A stretch of 37,905 bases of DNA from Bordetella parapertussis. GTDB lineage: Bacteria; Pseudomonadota; Gammaproteobacteria; Burkholderiales; SG8-41. This document shows positions 18,009 to 28,426 of this stretch, one piece after another. Position numbers and translations under genes: made by a program. The DNA lies in NCBI GenBank assembly GCA_945906935.1, contig CAMDSO010000030.1, forward strand, positions 1-37,905. Reading direction: 5' to 3'. Position 1 is the stretch's first letter; each line of letters begins with the position of its first letter. The notes under the pieces were generated by a model that was not told where the DNA came from, searched no databases, and saw nothing but the letters and a program-made list of their open reading frames with translations.

Positions 18009-19502
18009 TTGGAATTTAGCATAAAAGCCGGCATCTCGGAGAACACTCAAACCGCTTGCAGCGTTGTCGGTGTCTTCTCATCGCGAAAACTCTCCAGCGC
18101 AGCGGCCCAAATCGACCGCGCCTCCAAAGGCTACCTGACGCGTATCCTCAAACGTGGTGACATGGAAGGCAAGGCAGGCAGCACACTGCTGTTGCAAGCA
18201 TTGCCGAACATCAAAGCAGAACGCGTTTTGCTGGTCGGACTCGGACCCGCGGAAGAGTTTCGCGACAGGCAGTACCGGGATGCAGTTGCGGCCGCCATCA
18301 GCGCGCTCAATACGACCGGTGCCACCGACGCCTGGATACACCTGCCCGAGTGCGCCGTCACAAAACGCGACATTGGTTGGCGTATTGCGCAGGCGGTGGT
18401 TGCCGCTCGCGCCGCCACCTACCGCTTTGACCAGATGAAAAGCCGGCCGGAAAAAACGAAACCGGCATTGCGCCGCATCACCTTCGGCATTGATGATGCA
18501 ACAACCCAACGCCTTGCAGCCACTGGTCTGGAACAAGGACTCGCCATCGCGCACGGTGTCAGCCTCGCACGTGACCTCGGCAATCTGCCGGGCAACGTTT
18601 GCACGCCAACCCACCTTGCCGAGGTGGCACGCGATCTGGCCAAACATTACCGTATGAAATTGACCGTGCTCGAACGCACGCAGATGGAAAAGCTCGGCAT
18701 GGGCGCGCTGCTCTCGGTGGCGCGCGGCAGCGTCGAACCGCCCAAACTGATCATCGTTGAATACAGCGGCGGCGCGGTCGCTGAAAAACCGGTCGCCTTG
18801 GTCGGTAAAGGCGTCACCTTCGACACCGGCGGTATCTCGCTCAAGCCGGGCGCTGAAATGGACGAAATGAAATTCGACATGTGCGGAGCCGCCAGCGTCC
18901 TCGGCACACTCAAGGCGATCGCCGAGATGAAGCTGCGCATAAACGTTGTCGGCATCATTCCGGCGACGGAAAACATGCCTGCCGGAAACGCCACCAAACC
19001 TGGCGACATCGTGACCACCATGTCGGGTCAGACGGTTGAAATCCTCAATACCGACGCCGAGGGACGGCTGATCCTGTGTGACGCACTGACCTATGCCGAA
19101 CGCTACAAACCGCAGGCGGTGATTGATATCGCAACACTGACCGGCGCCTGCGTCATCGCCTTGGGCCATGTCGTCAGCGGCCTGTTTGCGAACGACGACG
19201 CGCTCGCCGCCGAAGTTCTCAAAGCCGGTGAAACCTCGGGAGACCGCGCCTGGCATCTGCCGCTGCATGAAGAGTATCAGGAGCAACTGCGCAGCAACTT
19301 TGCCGATTTTGCTAACATCGGCGGCCGCCCGGCCGGCGCCGTCACCGCCGCCTGCTACCTCGCCCGCTTCACGAAAAAATTCAAATGGGTGCATCTCGAC
19401 ATTGCCGGCACCGCTTGGAAAAGTGGCAAGGAGAAGGGGTCGACAGGCCGACCCGTGCCTTTGCTGACGCAATTCCTAATCAAACGCGCGTCCAAATTAT
19501 GA
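18009..19502 (+). CDS. pepA: Leucyl aminopeptidase (M17)
   Basis: A hexameric zinc/manganese aminopeptidase that releases N-terminal residues. The C-terminal catalytic half shows [19 protein letters not shown] (metal- and substrate-binding Lys and Asp) and the M17 signature NTDAEGRL near residue 348. 497 residues from a TTG at 18009, preceded by AGGAGAACC and giving [10 protein letters not shown]; an ATG at 17988 would place the Shine-Dalgarno inside the gene. The N-terminal macro-like domain is complete. In some bacteria PepA also binds DNA (Xer recombination), but that cannot be read here. Confidence 0.95.
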   Translation: MEFSIKAGISENTQTACSVVGVFSSRKLSSAAAQIDRASKGYLTRILKRGDMEGKAGSTLLLQALPNIKAERVLLVGLGPAEEFRDRQYRDAVAAAISALNTTGATDAWIHLPECAVTKRDIGWRIAQAVVAARAATYRFDQMKSRPEKTKPALRRITFGIDDATTQRLAATGLEQGLAIAHGVSLARDLGNLPGNVCTPTHLAEVARDLAKHYRMKLTVLERTQMEKLGMGALLSVARGSVEPPKLIIVEYSGGAVAEKPVALVGKGVTFDTGGISLKPGAEMDEMKFDMCGAASVLGTLKAIAEMKLRINVVGIIPATENMPAGNATKPGDIVTTMSGQTVEILNTDAEGRLILCDALTYAERYKPQAVIDIATLTGACVIALGHVVSGLFANDDALAAEVLKAGETSGDRAWHLPLHEEYQEQLRSNFADFANIGGRPAGAVTAACYLARFTKKFKWVHLDIAGTAWKSGKEKGSTGRPVPLLTQFLIKRASKL

Positions 19503-19542
19503 CGGTGCGGGCACAACGGCGCTCATTAGACCGCGCAGCCGC

Positions 19543-19971
19543 ATGACACAGATCGATTTCTACTTTCACGTCGAAGACAAGCTAAAGACCGCCTGCAAGC
19601 TCAGCGCCAAAGCCTATGCGCAAGGGCTGCAGGTCATGGCTTTCTGCGCCGACCATGAGGCCGGACAGAAATTTAGCCGTATGCTGTGGACGATAGCGCC
19701 GATCAGCTTTGTTCCTCACTGCAGCGCAGACGACAAACTGGCAGCTGTCACGCCCATCATCGTTGACTGTGACGGCGCCAATCCAGCGCACGACGACGTG
19801 CTGCTTAATTTGCGCCATGAATTACCGCCGTTCTTCAGCCGTTTCCAGCGCCTGATCGAAATCGTCAGCATTGATGAAGACGACCGCCGACAGGCACGCG
19901 ACCGCTTCAAGTTCTATCGCGATCGCGGCTACGATATACGCTCGCACGACCTTAGCAAACGCGCGCAATAA
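19543..19971 (+). CDS. holC: DNA polymerase III subunit chi
   Basis: 142 residues, the usual chi length. Chi links the clamp loader to single-strand-binding protein through psi. Recognisable pattern: IDFYFHVEDKLKTACKLSAKAY at the start, LWTIAPISFVPHC in the middle, and PIIVDCDGANPAHDDVLLNL, with C-terminal FKFYRDRGYDI. It lies between pepA and valS, the conserved neighbourhood. Confidence 0.92.
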   Translation: MTQIDFYFHVEDKLKTACKLSAKAYAQGLQVMAFCADHEAGQKFSRMLWTIAPISFVPHCSADDKLAAVTPIIVDCDGANPAHDDVLLNLRHELPPFFSRFQRLIEIVSIDEDDRRQARDRFKFYRDRGYDIRSHDLSKRAQ

Positions 19972-19974
19972 CCG

Positions 19975-20412
19975 ATGACCGCCGACGACGAAAACGTTGG
20001 GTCGGACGCCGAAGACATCATGGGCCGCGCGGATGCGTTGCTTGGCAGACACCGCCTTGGCAGAGCCGTATCACCGCCCACCGAGGCGGTGCCCACCCTG
20101 ACCGATGTAGTCGATACCGAAGCAGAAATTCCAACCCTCACCGATATCTTCGAAGAGGGCGGGATGCCGACAGACGTGTTGGACGCCATGCCACTGGCTA
20201 TGAAAACATCCGAGGAAGCGCTGCACAAAGTCAGTGGCAAGCTGACTGCAGATATCGATGCCATGGTACGCGCCTCCATGGAAATGGCCTTGCACAGCCA
20301 CACGCCAGCGGCACCAAGCGGCAACAGCACGCCCGCCGGAACGACGGCAGGCGCACGCTCCACCGGTATAATGCCGGCCCTTGCACGAATTGCTACCGGA
20401 ACGACCGCCACC
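19975..20412 (+). other. 146-codon segment in frame with valS; likely a separate small protein whose stop is missing
   Basis: Starts 3 nt after the holC stop and runs without a stop codon straight into the valS frame. It is acidic and low in hydrophobicity, with two copies of a PTLTD motif (VPTLTDVV and IPTLTDIF), an N-terminal [13 protein letters not shown], and a helical [14 protein letters not shown] stretch before a Gly/Ser/Thr-rich tail. Motifs like PxLTDVV occur in small uncharacterised betaproteobacterial proteins. It is unlike any tRNA-synthetase domain. Either the protein is now fused to ValRS, or valS begins at its own ATG and this segment is translated only as far as readthrough permits. 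Confidence 0.6.
20367..20372 (+). promoter_or_regulatory. TATAAT, possible -10 element for valS
   Basis: A consensus -10 hexamer lies 40 nt before the conserved valS start. No good -35 hexamer is present at 16-18 bp upstream, so the promoter is tentative. Confidence 0.25.
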
Positions 20413-23199
20413 ATGGAACTCGCAAAAAGCTTTGAACCGCACGCGATCGAAAGCCGCTGGTACCCCGAGTGGGAGAAAAGCGGCTACTTCGCACAATCGA
20501 GCGACCAGGCCGCCCCCGCCTACTGCATCCAGCTGCCGCCGCCGAACGTCACCGGCACGCTACATATGGGACACGCCTTCCAGCAAACGCTGATGGATGC
20601 GCTGATCCGCCTGCATCGCATGCGCGGTCACAATACCAACTGGGTGATTGGAACGGATCACGCCGGGATCGCCACGCAAATCGTGGTCGAACGCCAGCTC
20701 GAAGCCGAGAAGAAATCACGCCACGACCTCGGACGCGAAGCTTTCGTCAAACGCGTCTGGGAATGGAAGCAGCAATCAGGCTCGACCATCACGCGCCAGA
20801 TGCGCCGCCTTGGCGCCTCGGGCAACTGGGATTACGCCAGCTGCGACGGCCAGCGCGCCGGTTACTTCACGATGGACGAGCGTATGTCGCGCGCGGTCGC
20901 CGAGGTCTTTGTGCGCCTGCACGAAGAGGGCCTAATCTACCGCGGCAAACGGCTGGTCAACTGGGACCCGGTGCTGGGCACCGCGGTGTCCGACCTTGAG
21001 GTCGACAGCGAGGAAGAAGACGGCAAGATCTGGGAAATACGTTATCCCTTCGCCGAGGGTGGCGGTTCACTAGTAGTGGCAACCACCCGTCCGGAAACGA
21101 TGCTCGGCGACGTTGCCGTCGCGGTTAACCCGGACGACGAACGCTACGCCCAGCTTGTCGGCAAGCGCGTCGAACTGCCCCTGTGCGGACGCACGATCCC
21201 GGTGATCGCCGACGATTATGTCGACCGCGAATTCGGCACTGGCTGCGTGAAGATCACCCCGGCCCACGATTTCAATGACTACGCGGTTGGCCAGCGCCAC
21301 CATCTTGAAATCCTCCCAGTGATGACGCTGGAGGCCCGAATTAACGACCGCGCCCCGCCCGCTTATCAGGGGCTGGACCGTTTTGCCGCACGCAAACAAA
21401 TTCTTGCCGATCTAACTGCGCAGGGACTTCTGGTCTCGGAAAAACCCTACAAGCTCAGGGTGCCGCGTTCCGGACGCACCGGCGCCATCGTCGAACCGAT
21501 GCTCACCGATCAATGGTTCGTGCGTATGGACGGGCTAGCGAAGAGCGGACTGACCGCCGTAGAGAAAGGTGAAGTCCGCTTCTATCCGGAGCATTGGACA
21601 TCAACCTACAACCAGTGGCTCGAAAACATCCAGGACTGGTGCATTTCGCGCCAGTTGTGGTGGGGCCACCAGATTCCCGCCTGGTACGCCGATGACGGCC
21701 GTATCTACGTCGCGCGCAGCGAAGAAGATGCGCGCGCCCAGGCCACCGCCAACGGGTATAGCGGGTCGCTCAAACGCGACGATGACGTTCTCGACACCTG
21801 GTTCTCGTCCGCCCTGGTACCGTTTACTTCACTCGGTTGGCCCGATAAAACAGCCGACCTTAACGCCTTTCTGCCGTCATCGGTGTTGGTCACCGGCTTC
21901 GACATCATTTTCTTCTGGGTTGCGCGGATGATCATGATGACCCTGCATTTCACCGGCAAGGTCCCGTTCCGGCACGTCTATATCAACGCCCTCGTGCGCG
22001 ATGCCGAGGGCCAAAAGATGTCGAAATCGAAAGGTAATACGCTCGATCCGCTCGACCTGATCGACGGCATTGGGCTTGATGCGCTGCTGGAAAAATCCAC
22101 CGTTGGATTGTTGCGCGCCGAACACAAGGAAAAAATCGCCAAATATGTGCGCAAGAACTATCCGAACGGAATTCCGTCGTTCGGCGTCGATGCACTGCGC
22201 TTTACCTTCGCCTCTCTGGCCACCTTTACACGCACGCTGAATTTCGATCTCGGCCGCTGCGAAGGCTACCGTAATTTCTGTAACAAGCTGTGGAATGCGA
22301 CGCGCTTCGTGCTGATGAATTGCGACGATAAGGACGTTGGTCTGGATGAATCTTTGCCGCTGGAGTTTTCACCGGCCGACCGCTGGATCCTCAGCCGACT
22401 GCAGCAGGCCAGTCTCGAAGTTGAACGCGGGTTCGACGAATACCGCTTCGATAACGCAGCGCGTGCGATTTATGAATTTGTATGGGACGAATACTGCGAC
22501 TGGTATGTCGAACTGGCCAAGGTGCAAATGGGTAGCGGCAACGCGGCGCAACAGCGCGCCACGCGACGCACTTTGGTACGCGTGCTTGAGAGCGTGCTGC
22601 GGCTTGCGCATCCGATCATTCCGTTTATTACCGAGGAACTGTGGCAGACGGTCGGCCCACTCGCCGGCAAATCAGGTGCCAGCATCATGCTGCAACCTTA
22701 TCCCGTGCACGACTCCGCACAATGCGACGCCGCGGCGGTGGCGCAAGTCGACACCCTCAAGGCGCTGGTCGCCGCCTGCCGCTCTTTGCGCAGCGAAATG
22801 GATCTTGGCCCCGACAAACGGCCACCGCTGATCGTTGCGGGCAATCGCAGCGTTCTCGATCCGCTGATGCCTTACCTGCAGTTTCTCGGCAAACTGGAAA
22901 GCGTCATGGTAGTCGAAGGCGAACTGCCGGCCACCGATGCGCCGCTCTCCATCGTCGGCGAATTCAAGCTCATGCTGAAAGTCGAGATCGATGTCGCCGC
23001 GGAACTGGCGCGCATCAACAAGGAAATCGGCGCGCAGTCAATCCAGGCTGAAAAAGCCCGCCAGAAACTCTCCAACGCCAGTTTCGTTGATCGGGCGCCC
23101 GCAGCGGTGGTTGAGCAGGAACGTGCACGCCTCGCACAGTTCGACGACACGCTGGCGAAATTGCAGGCCCAGCTAACGAAGCTGGGCAAGCCTGCATAA
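20413..23199 (+). CDS. valS: Valyl-tRNA synthetase
   Basis: Class I synthetase charging tRNA-Val. From the ATG at 20413 it has 928 residues, close to the family norm, and starts [20 protein letters not shown] like other ValRS. ATP-binding motifs: HMGH (51-54, in [13 protein letters not shown]) and KMSKS (535-539). The editing domain holds [17 protein letters not shown]; the anticodon-binding region follows, and a C-terminal coiled coil ([12 protein letters not shown] to [10 protein letters not shown]) is typical. The same frame stays open upstream to 19975, giving 1074 codons if translation began there; the start at 20413 rests on family homology, since its Shine-Dalgarno is weak. Confidence 0.95.
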   Translation: MELAKSFEPHAIESRWYPEWEKSGYFAQSSDQAAPAYCIQLPPPNVTGTLHMGHAFQQTLMDALIRLHRMRGHNTNWVIGTDHAGIATQIVVERQLEAEKKSRHDLGREAFVKRVWEWKQQSGSTITRQMRRLGASGNWDYASCDGQRAGYFTMDERMSRAVAEVFVRLHEEGLIYRGKRLVNWDPVLGTAVSDLEVDSEEEDGKIWEIRYPFAEGGGSLVVATTRPETMLGDVAVAVNPDDERYAQLVGKRVELPLCGRTIPVIADDYVDREFGTGCVKITPAHDFNDYAVGQRHHLEILPVMTLEARINDRAPPAYQGLDRFAARKQILADLTAQGLLVSEKPYKLRVPRSGRTGAIVEPMLTDQWFVRMDGLAKSGLTAVEKGEVRFYPEHWTSTYNQWLENIQDWCISRQLWWGHQIPAWYADDGRIYVARSEEDARAQATANGYSGSLKRDDDVLDTWFSSALVPFTSLGWPDKTADLNAFLPSSVLVTGFDIIFFWVARMIMMTLHFTGKVPFRHVYINALVRDAEGQKMSKSKGNTLDPLDLIDGIGLDALLEKSTVGLLRAEHKEKIAKYVRKNYPNGIPSFGVDALRFTFASLATFTRTLNFDLGRCEGYRNFCNKLWNATRFVLMNCDDKDVGLDESLPLEFSPADRWILSRLQQASLEVERGFDEYRFDNAARAIYEFVWDEYCDWYVELAKVQMGSGNAAQQRATRRTLVRVLESVLRLAHPIIPFITEELWQTVGPLAGKSGASIMLQPYPVHDSAQCDAAAVAQVDTLKALVAACRSLRSEMDLGPDKRPPLIVAGNRSVLDPLMPYLQFLGKLESVMVVEGELPATDAPLSIVGEFKLMLKVEIDVAAELARINKEIGAQSIQAEKARQKLSNASFVDRAPAAVVEQERARLAQFDDTLAKLQAQLTKLGKPA

Positions 23200-23237
23200 A
23201 CAAGCTGCCCCAGCAGGCAATTTCGACCGTTACGCGC

Positions 23238-23465
23238 TTATTTCTTTTTCATAAAGAAAACAAACTCGGTATCGATGGTTTCCGACGACACCAACTCGTT
23301 ACCGGTTTGTTTGGCAAAGGCCTGAAAGTCCTTCACCGAACCCGGGTCGGTTGCTCGCACCTTGAGCAGTTGCCCGGATTGCATATCGGTCAGCGACTTC
23401 TTGGTTCTAAGTATCGGCAACGGGCAATTGAGTCCGCGGGTGTCGAGTTCTTTGTCAAAATTCAT
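23238..23465 (-). CDS. TusA/SirA-family sulfurtransferase
   Basis: 75 residues from the ATG at 23465, with GGGGGAAAG upstream. It has the TusA signature RGLNCPLPILRTKK, including the sulfur-carrying Cys14 in CPLP, and the conserved later segment ATDPGSVKDFQAF. Members relay sulfane sulfur for tRNA thiolation, molybdenum cofactor synthesis or sulfur oxidation. The window also holds moaC and sox genes, but neither is adjacent, so the specific pathway is undecided. Confidence 0.92.
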   Translation of the reverse strand: MNFDKELDTRGLNCPLPILRTKKSLTDMQSGQLLKVRATDPGSVKDFQAFAKQTGNELVSSETIDTEFVFFMKKK

Positions 23466-23556
23466 ATCTTTCCCCCACAAGCGGCACAGCCGCTTCATTA
23501 TTCAAACCATTTAATGCACAGCGCCGGCCGCACAGGCTTTAAGCGCCACGGACAGA

Positions 23557-24861
23557 CTAAAACACGCTGATATTCTTGTCGGCCAGCAACTGCGACAAAC
23601 GGGTGTTCGCCATCGACAGGCGATCCACCAGGATCTCCAAAAAAGCGCCGTTGAACTGGTGCCGCACGATCTCGCTTGCGTTGGCGAGTGCCTCGGCCTT
23701 GATTTCAATCAAGGTGACATCGGTTGAAGAAACCACGCTCGCCGAGCGCTGAAATTGCTTCTTGCCGAGATACGCCATTTCGCCAAAACAATCCCCCGCG
23801 CGCAGCACATTCAGCAATTTCGTATTTTTCGTGACCCGGACCTCGCCGGCGGCGATCGTAAAAAACGACTTGCCGAGATCGCCCTCTTTGATCACGACAT
23901 GATTTGCCGGAAACTTGTGCCAAGCCGTAATGCGCAACACTTCCCACAATTCAACATCGGCAAAATTTTTGAAAAACGTGATCTGACGCAGGACGTTGAA
24001 CTTTTCACTGTCCGGGATGTTTTTCTCCGGCTTCTGCAAATTGCCAAAAACCGCGACCAGATCGCGTGAAAACGCCTCCCACGCCTGATAACGACCGGCG
24101 GTATTTTTCTGCAACGCGCGCAGTACGATGGCGTCAAGCTGGGGCGGAATATCCGGTCGTGAATCACTTGGGCGTGGTGCCGGGGCATTGATGATCTGGT
24201 AAATCATCGAATAATTGTTGGTGGCCAGGAACGGCAGCTTGCCAGTCAGCATCTGGTAGAGCACTACCCCCAGCGAAAAGATATCGGTCTGGTGCGATAA
24301 CGATTGCTCCCTGACCTGTTCCGGCGACATATAGGCTGGGGAACCAATGCCAGTAATTTGCGTGGTTTCCGTGGCCGAAGTTTGCGCCGCGCCAAAATCG
24401 GTGATCTTGATATCGTTTTCACCGGTCAACATGATGTTTGCCGGCTTGATATCGCGATGGATAACGCCCTGTCTGGCAGCGAAATCAAGCGCTTTGGTAC
24501 ACTTGAAAATGATCTCGATCACCTTGTTCACAGGCAGCAGGTGATCAGGGCGCGCATACTTTTCAAGCGTCGTGCCGTCGACATACTCCATGACAATGTA
24601 ACTAGCCTCATCGTCGGCCACCGCGTCATATATACTGATGATGTGAGGGTGCGACAGTTTTCCTGCAAGCGAAGCCTCGGTCAGGAACAGCTTGCGGTAA
24701 CGTTTACCGTGATCCTTGTCGCGGAGCGCCTCGGCCAACACCACCTTGATGGCGACACGGCGGCTGACAAACGGATCAATCGCCTCATAGACGCAACTGG
24801 TCGCGCCTTTGCCCAGTTCGCGCACTATTTCGTATTTGCCGATTTTTTTTATGATGGTCAT
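23557..24861 (-). CDS. Ser/Thr protein kinase with C-terminal cyclic-nucleotide-binding domain
   Basis: 434 residues in two modules. The Hanks-type kinase (about 10-270) has the Gly loop GKGATSCVY (17-25), catalytic-site Lys39 in VAIK, HRDIKPAN (135-142), DFG (155-157) and GSPAYMSPE (173-181), so all catalytic residues are present. The C-terminal module (about 295-415) is a CRP-like cNMP-binding fold with GDLGKSFFTIAAGEV and the phosphate-binding-cassette pattern FGEMAYLG...RSA (359-374). No transmembrane helix, so it should be cytosolic. The likely logic is kinase activity controlled by a nucleotide, or by a related ligand. No phosphatase or substrate gene is next to it. Confidence 0.92.
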   Translation of the reverse strand: MTIIKKIGKYEIVRELGKGATSCVYEAIDPFVSRRVAIKVVLAEALRDKDHGKRYRKLFLTEASLAGKLSHPHIISIYDAVADDEASYIVMEYVDGTTLEKYARPDHLLPVNKVIEIIFKCTKALDFAARQGVIHRDIKPANIMLTGENDIKITDFGAAQTSATETTQITGIGSPAYMSPEQVREQSLSHQTDIFSLGVVLYQMLTGKLPFLATNNYSMIYQIINAPAPRPSDSRPDIPPQLDAIVLRALQKNTAGRYQAWEAFSRDLVAVFGNLQKPEKNIPDSEKFNVLRQITFFKNFADVELWEVLRITAWHKFPANHVVIKEGDLGKSFFTIAAGEVRVTKNTKLLNVLRAGDCFGEMAYLGKKQFQRSASVVSSTDVTLIEIKAEALANASEIVRHQFNGAFLEILVDRLSMANTRLSQLLADKNISVF

Positions 24862-24936
24862 TAATGCAAACAGTCAGCCGTCAACAGCCCGGATAAACAA
24901 TAAAATACAATACCATAAAGCAGCATAACTGCGCGC

Positions 24937-26334
24937 TTGCTAACTGCCCTCAAGGCCAACAACCGGAAAATTGCGATTAAAAATAATCCATCAGAAGCCC
25001 AAACACCAGACGCTGTAAGCATTGGCGCAGCCTTTTTTTATTGGCTCAAGCTCGGCTGCATCAGCTTTGGCGGCCCCACTGGCCAGATTGCGATCATGCA
25101 CCAGGATCTGGTCGAGAAGAAACGCTGGATCTCCGAACAGCGCTTCCTGCACGCACTGAATTACTGCATGGTTTTACCCGGCCCGGAAGCACAACAACTT
25201 GCCATTTATATCGGCTGGCTAATGCATAAAACCCTGGGCGGGATCATCGCCGGCGTTTTGTTCGTGCTGCCATCGCTTTTTGTTTTGATCGGCTTGTCGT
25301 GGATCTACATGAGCTACGGCGATCTGCCGGCGGTGGCCGGGGTTTTACACGGCATCAAACCGGCAGTGATCGCCATCGTTCTGTTTGCAGCACATCGCAT
25401 CGGCAGCCGCGCCCTCAAAAACGCCGCGCTCTGGATGATTGCGGCGATCGCGTTTGTCGCCATTTTTGCCTTTAATTTGCCGTTTCCATGGATCATCCTC
25501 GGCGCCGGCCTCGCCGGCTATCTTGGCGGACGCTATTACCCGGCATACTTTGCCATCGGCGGCGGACATGGCAGCGCCAAAAGCGGCGCCGCTGCCGCCA
25601 TTATTGACGACGAAACGCCAACCCCGGCGCACGCGCTGTTCAATTGGTCACGCGTTGTACGCGTGTGTCTGTGGGGTGCAGCGCTCTGGCTGGTGCCGAT
25701 GGCGGCGCTAATGGCAACGGTCGGCTGGGAACACACGCTCTCACAAATGGGATGGTTCTTCACCAAGGCCGCGTTACTCACCTTTGGCGGTGCTTATGCG
25801 GTACTGCCTTACGTCTACCAAGGCGGCGTCGAACAATTCCAATGGTTAAGCGCATCGCAAATGATCGACGGGCTTGCGCTGGGTGAAACCACCCCCGGGC
25901 CGCTGATCATGGTGGTGACTTTTATCGGCTTCGTCGGCGGCTGGACCAAACAGTTGTTTGGGCCTGAGCAAATGGCACTGGCGGGCGTGGTTGCGGCGAC
26001 AGTCGTCACCTACTTCACTTTTTTGCCGAGCTTCATCATGATCTTTCTCGGCGGCCCATTGATCGAAACCACACACGGCAATTTGAAATTCACCGCACCG
26101 CTGACCGGCATTACGGCGGCGGTTGTCGGCGTCATTTTGAATCTGGCAGCTTTTTTTGCCAGCCATATCCTCTGGCCAGCCGGGTGGGGTGGCGGCTTTG
26201 ACTGGGTCTCGGCGCTGATGGGCGTTGCTGCGTTTGTGGCGATATGGCGCTACAAAGCGGGGATTATCACCGTCATTGCCGCCTGCGGAACCACCGGGTT
26301 CTTACTGACGTTAGTCAAACCACTGGCGGGATGA
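24937..26334 (+). CDS. chrA: ChrA-type chromate transporter
   Basis: 465-residue membrane protein with two homologous halves, as in long-chain ChrA. Half 1: SFGGPTGQIAIMHQDLVE and LPGPEAQQLAIYIGW; half 2: TFGGAYAVLPYVYQGGVEQF and TTPGPLIMVVTFIGFVGG. About ten hydrophobic segments. Family members export chromate by proton-coupled transport; some may move sulfate or other anions. The start is uncertain: no ATG fits, and TTG at 24937 is the first usable codon, with no clear Shine-Dalgarno. TACAAT (24906-24911) upstream may be a -10 element. No chrB regulator is nearby. Confidence 0.92.
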   Translation: MLTALKANNRKIAIKNNPSEAQTPDAVSIGAAFFYWLKLGCISFGGPTGQIAIMHQDLVEKKRWISEQRFLHALNYCMVLPGPEAQQLAIYIGWLMHKTLGGIIAGVLFVLPSLFVLIGLSWIYMSYGDLPAVAGVLHGIKPAVIAIVLFAAHRIGSRALKNAALWMIAAIAFVAIFAFNLPFPWIILGAGLAGYLGGRYYPAYFAIGGGHGSAKSGAAAAIIDDETPTPAHALFNWSRVVRVCLWGAALWLVPMAALMATVGWEHTLSQMGWFFTKAALLTFGGAYAVLPYVYQGGVEQFQWLSASQMIDGLALGETTPGPLIMVVTFIGFVGGWTKQLFGPEQMALAGVVAATVVTYFTFLPSFIMIFLGGPLIETTHGNLKFTAPLTGITAAVVGVILNLAAFFASHILWPAGWGGGFDWVSALMGVAAFVAIWRYKAGIITVIAACGTTGFLLTLVKPLAG

Positions 26335-26336
26335 GC

Positions 26337-27773
26337 TTATTTCCGACCGTCTTTGCGGTTGTCTTTATCCAGCGCTCGCAACTCCCGCAGACGCGCATCC
26401 ACGCTCGACTGGAGGTAAAAATCGCCGTCCCCGGCCCGCTGCGCGAGCAGTAATTGTTCGATCGCCGCACGAATGTTGCCCAGACGGTAATTCGCCTCGG
26501 CGAGGGCGCGATGCTGCTGCATGCCCTTGTTGAGGGCTGCGTATGCCCTTGCCTGCAACTGATAGAGTTTGTAGTCGGCCACGGCATTAGACAGTCTGCT
26601 GTCAATAAGCTTGAGCGCCTCCTGCGGTTGGTTGATCCGCAGCAAAGACTCGGCATAGTTGTAGATCAACGCACGGTAACCCGGAAAATTACGTAAAGCC
26701 TCGCGATAAGCACGCAGTGAACCGGCGATATCTCCTGTGGCCGCCAATAGTCGAGCCGACAGTGATTCAATCGCCGGATGCGGCGGCAATGCTGCACGCA
26801 ATATCTTCAATTCACGCGCGGCGCGGACATAATCGCGGGCACGCGCCAGCGCCTCGACCAAGCCAAAGCGGCTGGCCACCTCGCTGAGATATTTGCGCTC
26901 CTTCAGACTTTCCTCGAAGAATTTGACGCTCTCCGCAGGTGTATCCTGGGCCGCCCTCAGCTTGGCCCGCATGAGCTGAAACTCCAGGCTGTCCGGGACC
27001 TGCTTGTATTGCAGGTTCTGCATGCGATTCTGCATATCCGAGATCCGGGTGGTGGTCAGCGGATGGCTACGCAGATACGCGGGTGCCGTGGTCTGATAAA
27101 AGCGCGTGGCGTTCAACATGCGCTCAAAAAACAGCGCCATCGCAGCCGGATCAAAACCGGCCTTCTCGAGAATCTGAAAGCCCACGCGGTCCGCTTCCTG
27201 TTCATTGGCACGCGTGAAATTTAGCGAGCTTTGGATGCTGCCGGCCTGCGAGCCGATCATCGCTGCTTGTGAAACCTGGGAACTCGAACGTGAAGCAAGA
27301 ATGGCAATCGCCAGCCCGGCCAGCGCCATCAGCTGGGTGTCTTTCTGTGCGGACAACATACGCGCAAAATGGCGCTGCACAACGTGACCGATTTCGTGCG
27401 ACATCACCCCCGCGAGTTCGGATTCACTTTGCGCGGTCAACATCAGCCCAGAGTTGATACCGACGAACCCGCCCGGCAAGGCAAAGGCGTTGACCTGGCT
27501 ATCCATCATCAGGAAAAAATTGAATTCCTGCCTCGAGTCCGCGCTGGCGCCAACCAGCTTGTTCCCAATGGAATTCAAGTAATCGGTGATCTCCGTATCC
27601 TCGGAATACGAAGGGTCGGCGCGCACTTCGAGCATAATGCTCTCGCCGAGCCGCCGTTCCTGCAGAGCAGTCATCTCGCTTTGCGAGACATCACCAAGAT
27701 CAGGCAGGTTTTGGCCGATGGCGGCGGGAACCGCAAACAGCACACAGGCAAGCAGGATTTTGGTGGCTTTCAC
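26337..27773 (-). CDS. M48 metalloprotease with TPR domain, BepA/YfgC-like
   Basis: 478 residues. A Sec signal ([20 protein letters not shown]) directs it to the periplasm. The M48 zinc motif is [10 protein letters not shown] (His126, Glu127, His130), with the third ligand in [10 protein letters not shown]. The C-terminal half is all-helical TPR repeats with the regular A/L and Y/A pattern ([24 protein letters not shown] in parts). BepA family members check outer-membrane protein assembly with BamA and LptD. The gene is convergent with chrA, the stops being only 2 nt apart. Confidence 0.94.
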   Translation of the reverse strand: MKATKILLACVLFAVPAAIGQNLPDLGDVSQSEMTALQERRLGESIMLEVRADPSYSEDTEITDYLNSIGNKLVGASADSRQEFNFFLMMDSQVNAFALPGGFVGINSGLMLTAQSESELAGVMSHEIGHVVQRHFARMLSAQKDTQLMALAGLAIAILASRSSSQVSQAAMIGSQAGSIQSSLNFTRANEQEADRVGFQILEKAGFDPAAMALFFERMLNATRFYQTTAPAYLRSHPLTTTRISDMQNRMQNLQYKQVPDSLEFQLMRAKLRAAQDTPAESVKFFEESLKERKYLSEVASRFGLVEALARARDYVRAARELKILRAALPPHPAIESLSARLLAATGDIAGSLRAYREALRNFPGYRALIYNYAESLLRINQPQEALKLIDSRLSNAVADYKLYQLQARAYAALNKGMQQHRALAEANYRLGNIRAAIEQLLLAQRAGDGDFYLQSSVDARLRELRALDKDNRKDGRK

Positions 27774-27856
27774 AGTGCTATGATAAACCCGATAGCATCA
27801 TGTTCATAAGGCTGACGGAAGGCCAACCCACGCCAATTACAAACCGGAGCTGTATA

Positions 27857-28336
27857 TTGAAAAAGCTAACCCACTTTGACGCCCACGGTCAGGCACATAT
27901 GGTCGATGTCGGCGCCAAGCCACAAACAGAACGGGTTGCGGTGGCATGCGGCCGCATTGAAATGCAAAAAACCACGCTGGCGATGATAACCGGCGGTACC
28001 GCAAAAAAAGGTGATGTCCTCGGTATCGCCCGCATCGCCGCCATCCAGGGTGCCAAGCGCACATCAGAATTGATACCGCTCGCACACCCAATCGGCCTGA
28101 CGCGCATCACAGTCGAATTTAAGATCGACCGCAAACGACAGTCCGTTATCTGCACCGTCACCACCGCAACCTGTGATCGCACCGGCGTTGAAATGGAGGC
28201 GCTCACCGCCGTATCCGCCGGACTACTAACCGTCTACGACATGTGCAAAGCAGTCGATCGTGGCATGCGCTTGCTCGACATCGAACTGGTCGAAAAAAAG
28301 GGCGGCAAGTCGGGGCATTGGTTACGTGGGAAGTAG
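27857..28336 (+). CDS. moaC: Cyclic pyranopterin monophosphate synthase
   Basis: Second step of molybdenum cofactor synthesis: rearrangement and cyclisation of the MoaA product. 159 residues from TTG at 27857, chosen because homologues start [16 protein letters not shown] and CGGAG lies 7 nt upstream; the ATG at 27800 adds 19 non-homologous residues. Conserved blocks are [29 protein letters not shown], and [23 protein letters not shown], which contains the catalytic Lys near its end. No other moa gene is nearby in the window. Confidence 0.94.
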   Translation: MKKLTHFDAHGQAHMVDVGAKPQTERVAVACGRIEMQKTTLAMITGGTAKKGDVLGIARIAAIQGAKRTSELIPLAHPIGLTRITVEFKIDRKRQSVICTVTTATCDRTGVEMEALTAVSAGLLTVYDMCKAVDRGMRLLDIELVEKKGGKSGHWLRGK

Positions 28337-28426
28337 GCGCCAACATTTGCGCATTTGAAAATAGCGGTAAAACCTACAAAACCCGATACGGGCCTAATTC
28401 TGTCCTACTGCCGAACAGAGTGACCG

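Noticed and set aside
18078-19472. 464-codon open frame antisense to pepA
   Set aside because: It mirrors pepA codon structure, has no recognisable domain, and pepA has intact M17 motifs over the same bases.
23186-23220. GCCTGC...GCAGGC inverted repeat after valS
   Set aside because: The loop is about 17 nt and the T-tract is weak; not convincing as a terminator.
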